A stretch of DNA of 64,000 nucleotides. It comes from Cyprinodon diabolis. Its lineage: Eukaryota; Chordata; Actinopteri; Cyprinodontiformes; Cyprinodontidae. Positions 59,766 to 64,000 of the stretch are shown here, piece by piece; positions within the stretch are counted from its first letter, which is position 1, and every line of letters starts with the position of its first letter. Made by a program: the position numbers and the translations under genes. The stretch lies in assembly GCA_030533445.1 (NCBI GenBank), contig CM060081.1:31880111-31944110 (forward strand), in the 5' to 3' direction. Under the pieces are notes generated by a model. The model was given only the letters and a program-made list of their open reading frames with translations. It made no database searches and had not been told where the DNA came from.

Positions 59766-62700
59766 TCACTATTAGGTGGAATAACAATTTTTGATATGTT
59801 TGATAATCTTACTATAGTTTCATCTTTGGGCTTTGTGGTTTTATTTGTGCATCTTAGCTAAATATGTGTTGAAGATTTTAATGTTTTTCAGCTTTTGTAA
59901 TCTTTCTGGAAATATTTAATTTCTTTATGGAATAGAGCTCAGTGGTTGTTGCATTATGTTGGTAAAAAAATAAATAAAAAGAACATAGCTGTTTGTTTGG
60001 TAAATGACATTACTGCCTGATAGAGCTCTTTATTTCCAGATGCTGGATTACCATTTTTCAGGGCCCCGGGCTCCAAAAACTCATAGGCACCGAGTCCAAT
60101 CACTTTTATTCAGGAATTCAGATTTACTCCCCTGTACAGATAATGACAAGTGATGTCACTTGAAATATAAAAGGCAATAACCATTGTTAACACTGCCCAC
60201 AATGGCCTGCTCATCATATCAGATACATTTACTTGGTTAGACATAAATCACAGAGTAATGCAATAAAAAATATGCAAACATATATCAGACGTCTCAGTTT
60301 GTCTGTTTAACCTGAAAGTAAGTAATAAATATTGGACATGACTGATACGTGTTCAATTAAGTTTTGCTTAGGGGAAAAAAGGTAAATAATGCATGCCAGT
60401 GCCTTTTTGTTATAATAATTTATTAGCAATGGAAGTTAACAGTATCACAACTATTGCTGGGCTAATAAAATAAACTATGTCTGATAAAATTTTCAATCAT
60501 TCCACTGATCCATATCCACGTGGTATCACTGACAGAGGCAGAGAAAACAATTTTGCATCACAATCTCTCACAGCCAAACTAAGTATGGTTTGGAGTAGAA
60601 CTGACTTATTTTAAAAAGAAAAGTTTATATTTAAATAGGGTTAGGTTTACTGTTTAAATTTAGGCTTCTACCACCCGAGCCCCTATTGCAAATAGGTCAA
60701 CAAAACCCAACATAATAATTACCTATAGACTGATCTAAAGGCTTGATAGCTTAATACATTTTTCAGCCATATGGTACAGCTGTATTTGTGACCACATCAT
60801 ACAAAGACGAGGGAAGATTAATATCAGCACATAACTATTAGGGGTCTTTCAGGGCACACACTGCAGACACTTTGAAAACTATCAGATATTGAGGCCTGTC
60901 CAGCTAAGAGCCATGTATGAAAGTGGCTCTAACTGATTTCTTTTTTGGTGTAAATAATGAAATTGGGCTGTTAGGACTGCTGTTCAAAGACTGGAGATAA
61001 GTAACTCGTGGGTTAAAACTTATGGGCCACATGTGTATGAACGTAGCCTATGAATCATACGTCAACACCTTTTCCTAGAGGATAGAAATCACTGCTCTTA
61101 CAGTATAAAATGGTCCATAGCAGAGAGTCCATTCTCTGCATTAAAACCTGGTCCAAAATGATAAACTTAAAATGTTCTGACATTGGACTCAAAGGACTAT
61201 GTATTGGCAAGAGAAAGGCAGATATATAGTGGCTTTTCTGGGCAAAACTTCACTCATTATGTGCTTGGATACAATGTTCTCTTTTGCGTATTTGCTGCAC
61301 ACTGAGCAGTTTATTAGCTTAGCATCATTGTCATAAATAAGCCAGTCTCCTCCTTCCCGTTGGCATGTTGTCTTTTAGAAGGCTTTGTTTTTCCAGCTAT
61401 ACAGCGCTACAGCTTGCAGAGCGGTGGAGTCGCAGTTAGATGACGGCATGTTGGGGATGTGCTCTCTGTATTTTTATTTTTTCAATATGTTGGTCTATTG
61501 GCGTGTGAGGAACAGAATCAGAGGAACAAAGGTACAGAGCAGATACTTACCAAAATAAACAATAAAATGACGTAACTGTAGTGCAACTGTGGTTTTCTGG
61601 CTTTAACTCGCCATATGAAAAATTAAGTCTCATTTGTTAGTTTCGGACCCTGGCTACAGTACAATAGAGGACTGAGCTCAGGAGTAGTGGCTTTCAGGGG
61701 TTGTTCTTTCATGACCTCTCCTTTAGTCTCTGACCAAACATTAAACCATCCCCATATCTCTGACTATTGAATACTAGCAATAGTCTGCTAGGTGGTCTGT
61801 GAAAACTAGCTCAACATCCTCATGTGTACCCTTTGTAGGACATATATTATTACTCTGCCATCCTACCATTTTTTAATACTGGAAACAAATATAGAAAAGC
61901 AGATGCTGTAACAGTCTTAACAAATAACTGATGGGGGAGGGGCAGTGGAGTTTATTTATTTATTCGTTTTATTTATCAACAACAACAATAATCCCAGGAG
62001 CCAGTAAAACCCAGTGTCAGACATATTGTTCAGAAAACAAGGCTCTAAACTGCTATAATTAAATTTCACATGGTGAGTTATATCAAGTCTACAGCAAACT
62101 TTTTGTTATCCATTTCAAGTGGTGCCCTGAGCATTTGCCCACATTGCGCTGATGGCAAATCCCAGCTAAATCACTTCAGTCATAAGACAACTTCTCTGCA
62201 GCTAATTATGAAAAAGATTTCTCAAGCTGTTCCCCCTGGCTTCTGTTGCACCATGCAAGATAAAATCTCAAGACAACAAAATGACCAGAAGTGTTACTTT
62301 AGATTTTAAATATCATCTACTTACCATCTCCTTTTCTCTAAATCTAAACATAAGGCACTTTATTAAAATTGTAAATTTTTATGAGATGTATAAGGAATGC
62401 AGCAATATATGCTATTAGTTCAAAACTAAAAGATTAGAATATTTGCAACAGAAAGTATACTTGTATGGAGCTTGTATTTTGGACATTTGCAGCTCTTCAA
62501 GTGAACAAAGATGGCAGTTCAGAGGTTTTTGTGTATCAAATGAGGTCCCTTTTTATATGGTTTGGAAGATTTTTTTCTGAAAACATAATTTTGGCTGACT
62601 AAAATAAAATCAATGTGTCCCCTGAGAAAAAGTTACATCTGGGAAAGAGCTCATGGTAAATACAATGAAAGAAAAGCCCCTGAGTTCAAACATGTTGAGC

Positions 62701-64000
62701 CAAAGAGAGTTGGAAGAGCTGTGTGATGGTGTGGGTGTCCTGGCTTGTTATTGTATGCATGAGCACACCTACTCAAACACACTTCCTGGCAAACACGCAT
62801 ACATGCTCATACTAGTGCTTTGTCTATAGAGCCTCAGGTCTTTTCTGAAGCCCTCACGTTGCTGTCATTATCAACACTTATTTGAAATCTCAAGCATTAC
62901 TGTGTTTATTTAAAACATGGAGTAATGTAATTTGAGAAGTGGGTGCCTTGATGTTTTAATCTAATGAAATTTTTGCAAAATTTTGTTGGAAAAGCTCTTT
63001 CATGCCAGAAAGCAGAATTTTTCATTTACAGGCAAAATTAGCAGCTTTGTTTTTAGTCACTCTTTTGAACTAAGTTTACTAAATTTTATTGAGCTAATCA
63101 CCAATCTAAGTTTGAATACTCTATTAACTTCTCTAAATGAAACTTTCAGCTTCCAATTCCATTCTGTTGTTATTTATTTATTTTTTTAAGGGTTTTTGAA
63201 ATTTCTCAAGTCCTACAGTCTTGTTACTTTTATTACACCAGATAGGAGGTTATTTTCATGATTAATACCTGTTCTCGGTGTGAAAAAAATAAGATAAAAT
63301 ATATAAAGAGAAATGTGTCGGGTTGTGTACAGAATTTTACAAATTTAACCCATTTCTGTTTTTTCATCAACATGTATCTGACCAGAGCTGCTTTTTAACT
63401 GCTTAATTATATAAAAATAACCTCTAAAATCTGATTGACACAGTTGTTTTGCTTTTTTCATTACAATAACAGAGTAAATCTTAGATATCAAGAAATTAAT
63501 TTCCTGAATTTATAATCCTTACCACATATTTGTATCAAGTAGAGGCTGACATTGGAGTAATGATGGAAGAATATCCACAAGCAGACAGAATCCAACTCAT
63601 GATCTCTTCTCTTGCAGTGCTGCCAGCAAAAACCATGATAAATGAAAAACATATACATTTAAATATGTATGTATATTGCTTAGACGCTCCTAAATTTGGT
63701 TTAAGGCCAATCTAAAAAGAATGCATATTTCTTGTTTTCTACAAGGAAAAGTATTAAGTTCTATAGTATAATCAGATTAGTACTCCATTTATTTTTCTTT
63801 AAACTGGTAACACAGTTAATAATTGATATAATATACATTAACCTAAAATATCTAAACTTTCTGGAGAAACCTTGTTTGATATTGTGGGAGTTGCAGTTTT
63901 TACCACATACCTCATAAAGGATTTATATTTACTTTCACTCACTAAAAATGATATCAGGCTTCCAGCTGTTTAGGGATTCCCACTTTTGCTTGGACCAGGT

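Larger units (their letters stand above)
58160..64000 (+). other. vgll4: vgll4 intron after long-isoform exon (partial)
   Basis: Begins with the GTAAAT donor and continues to the right edge without a recognisable exon. It contains the probable nested transposon at 58420-59765 and a LINE tail at 58930-59272, listed separately. From 59800 to 64000 I see AT-rich DNA with no supported feature. Short open frames there look like chance. Confidence 0.65.

Overview
This 64 kb window reads as nuclear DNA of a ray-finned (teleost) fish. The evidence is spliced vertebrate exons with GT-AG introns, AT-rich introns, and a typical teleost repeat load: Tc1 elements, hAT and Harbinger-like non-autonomous elements, L2-like LINE tails, a tRNA-headed SINE-like repeat and a gypsy-like LTR. 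I cannot name the species. There are no bacterial operons, CRISPR arrays or confidently recognised tRNA/rRNA genes.

Three genes are recognised, in an order and orientation matching the human SYN2-TAMM41-VGLL4 block as I recall it. (1) On the minus strand, the first coding exon of a synapsin (10962-11407), called syn2 from its neighbours; its first intron runs off the left edge. (2) On the plus strand, a complete eight-coding-exon tamm41 (21701-29789), the mitochondrial CDP-diacylglycerol synthase, with a reconstructed 343-residue frame free of internal stops. (3) On the plus strand, the 5' part of vgll4, a TEAD/Hippo co-regulator. It has two alternative coding first exons, at 39234-39307 and 58078-58159. 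Both end in the same splice phase, and the shared downstream exons lie beyond the right edge.

Layout: 1-10961 syn2 intron 1 with decayed repeats; 10962-12270 syn2 exon 1 and its GC-richer promoter area; 12321-21400 spacer holding a gypsy-like LTR joined to a 69-bp minisatellite; 21400-30900 tamm41, with three non-autonomous DNA transposons in its introns; 30900-33500 spacer with a LINE fragment; 33500-39307 upstream vgll4 promoter, a probable non-coding exon, two Tc1 elements and the short-isoform coding exon; 39308-57600 a long vgll4 intron with small repeats; 57600-58159 the second vgll4 promoter and long-isoform exon; 58160-64000 the start of the next intron.

The gene content is conserved and ordinary. 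The points most worth a second look are a nearly intact Tc1 element with a full DD34E transposase frame, the LTR-linked minisatellite that stays open in several frames, a perfect 51-bp direct repeat bracketing syn2 exon 1, and a tandem TEAD-type motif pair at the promoter of vgll4, itself a TEAD cofactor gene. I found no convincing new biological system.
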